This document shows, one piece after another, positions 62,746-64,000 of a DNA stretch of 64,000 bases. Each line of letters begins with the position of its first letter. Positions within the stretch are counted from its first letter, which is position 1. A program made the position numbers and the translations under genes. The DNA is taken from contig OX438748.1 in assembly GCA_949316235.1 (NCBI GenBank), positions 33,908,836 through 33,972,835 on the forward strand. Direction: 5' to 3'. This DNA is from Oegoconia quadripuncta. Lineage: Eukaryota; Arthropoda; Insecta; Lepidoptera; Autostichidae. A model generated the notes under the pieces. It was not told the DNA's origin, made no database searches, and saw nothing but the letters and a program-made list of their open reading frames with translations.

Positions 62746-63076
62746 TTATAATTGATGTTTAGTGAAGAGATGGAAGGTGAAAGCTTGTACATGCAGAACA
62801 AATCATGCTTTAAAAGACAAAGAATTCTCGTGTAATTGTGGCGGATTATGCCTGCCGAGGCGCGGCGAGTAGAACAAATCTGTTCCCAGGGAAAGCGATG
62901 CAAATCGCGCCATGAAAGAGGTTTATGTCGATGCTGTAGATTTTATGTTGATACAATGTGATATTACTTTGACAATCTATAGAGGTCATAACGATAATTC
63001 AAGAATAGATTTAAGAGGGCTTAATCTGACCAGTGGCGCCCTTATTGGATAATTTAAGATTTTTTAGATCGAACTA
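62746..63076. other. No gene recognised
   Basis: A GC-richer patch at 62846-62930 (CTGCCGAGGCGCGGCGAG) has no partner in the window. Confidence 0.3.
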
Positions 63077-63180
63077 ATATTATTAATGCGATAGATTGAA
63101 TGTTTGTTTGTTTGCTGCTCTGATTTGGATGAAATTTGGTATATAGGTAGAATATACCCTGGATTACAACATAGGATATT
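63077..63180 (+). mobile_element. Lep1-like copy, truncated
   Basis: TAATATTATTAATGCGATAG, TTGGATGAAATTTGGTATAT, ACAACATAGGATATTCTTC; it then joins the LINE scrap. Confidence 0.55.
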
Positions 63181-63380
63181 CTTCCTTCTATTATGGGTTT
63201 GATGAAATCATCGTGTCGTATAAAGTGTCCCAGCATTTACCCTCTTCTATTCTCAATTACTCCCAACAATTTCCTTTTTTCCTTTACTATATTTAAAACT
63301 TCTTCGTCCGTTTTCTTCTCTATCCAGCTGATACGTTCCATTCTCCTCCAGTACCACATCTCAAAAGCTTCCAATAGGGT
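63181..63380 (-). pseudogene. LINE protein remnant, uninterrupted relative of 43895-44215
   Basis: TTCCTTCTATTATGGGTTTG, ATCATCGTGTCGTATAAAG, TACTATATTTAAAACTTCTT. It provides the empty site for the insertion at 44011. Confidence 0.55.
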
Positions 63381-64000
63381 ATCATAATAGAATTGAAATC
63401 GAAATATTGTATCACTGGAATGAAAATTGTAGTACTTATGTGTTATCTATATTTCCTCTTCCGAAATACAGAGAAAAATCTTCCACATGATTGCAAACGT
63501 TGCTTAACTTCTACAATCGATTATAATAGAAAATACAGCTACGAGTGCTTCTTTGCTCGATTTACTTAGGGCAACCGGTAAAATACTGAATTCGAAGGAA
63601 AGAACTAAACCAAACAAACACCGACGAAAATAACATTTAAGAGTTAGTGTTGTTTTCTAAATACCATTCAAAACACAAAATAGTCATTCATTGTCCACGA
63701 TTTCATTGTTTGCATTAGAGTTGGAATACATTGGATGTATGAAATTAAAGTTGGTCTACGAGCAAAGAAAAATCCAGTCGCGTCACTTGCAGTTATCTTT
63801 CAATATAATAAAAAGATACACGTTTCGTAACTCATAAAGATAATGGTGTCGATTCGGATATACACCAACTAAGCGAAACTAAAACCAGTTTTGGTATGAT
63901 GCCTTCGCATCGTACTGTTCTAACCTAACCTAATCTAACCATTTTTCAAGCACTTGCTGGTATCTGATTGAACTGAGATTTGGCATGCAATATTGTGGTA
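63381..64000. other. No gene recognised to the right edge
   Basis: AT-rich; no repeat or frame assigned. TAACCTAACCTAATCTAACC at 63921-63940 is a short telomere-like (TAACC) run, too short to interpret. Confidence 0.3.

Noticed and set aside
63921..63940. Telomere-like TAACC run
   Set aside because: Only three or four imperfect units. Insect telomeres use TTAGG in long arrays, and ACCTAACCTAAC-like words recur elsewhere in the window (31186, 55098) as ordinary sequence.

Overview
The window looks like nuclear DNA of a lepidopteran (moth or butterfly). It is AT-rich and almost saturated with transposable elements. The signs are tRNA-derived SINEs with insect-style boxes, 5'-truncated jockey/RTE-type LINE tails, Lep1-like Helitron ends with a CTAG terminus, mariner-type transposons and many TA-flanked MITEs. 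There are no bacterial operons, CRISPR arrays or phage modules. No complete host gene can be read.

Layout. 1-12 kb holds LINE 3' ends, SINEs and a candidate host last exon (9473-9578, minus) with a polyadenylation signal. 12.8-15.1 kb is one Helitron with both termini, a Pif1-like helicase remnant and internal tandem arrays. 15-32 kb holds MITEs, three SINE families, a TG microsatellite and two adjacent foldbacks. 32-39 kb holds three LINE reverse-transcriptase pieces; the best is a 595-codon open frame at 37005-38792 (minus). 39-49 kb is nested SINE/LINE debris, a 56-bp-arm perfect palindrome at 45.2 kb, and a MITE inserted in a LINE tail. 48.9-50.3 kb has a 147-bp tandem array, then a Tc1/mariner-like element with about 268-bp inverted repeats. 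51-58 kb holds a MITE and more LINE/SINE fragments. 58.3-58.5 kb has the best candidate host first exon (signal-peptide-like start, consensus splice donor). 60.8-62.1 kb is a full-length mariner with an intact transposase, inserted in an older LINE.

Most of the DNA is mobile-element sequence at various stages of decay. Autonomous elements (the mariner; formerly the LINEs and the Helitron) sit beside non-autonomous ones (SINEs, MITEs, Lep1-like copies) that depend on such enzymes. Four short stretches may be host exons, but they are unproven and I could not assign a gene to any. I found no convincing new multi-gene system. The most informative objects are the structurally complete transposons and the palindromes.

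Repeat labels used below are local. SINE-A: head reading CCGTGGCTCAATG. SINE-B: head reading TGTTTGGTGTAGTGGTTAGA. SINE-C: head reading ACCGATTGGTGTAGTGGATA. LINE-tail-B: contains GAGCAAGAAACTCAGGGGTT. LINE-tail-C: contains TTATTGCACAACAG. LINE-tail-D: contains AACACTTTATTG and AAGCTCGCCTTTTG.
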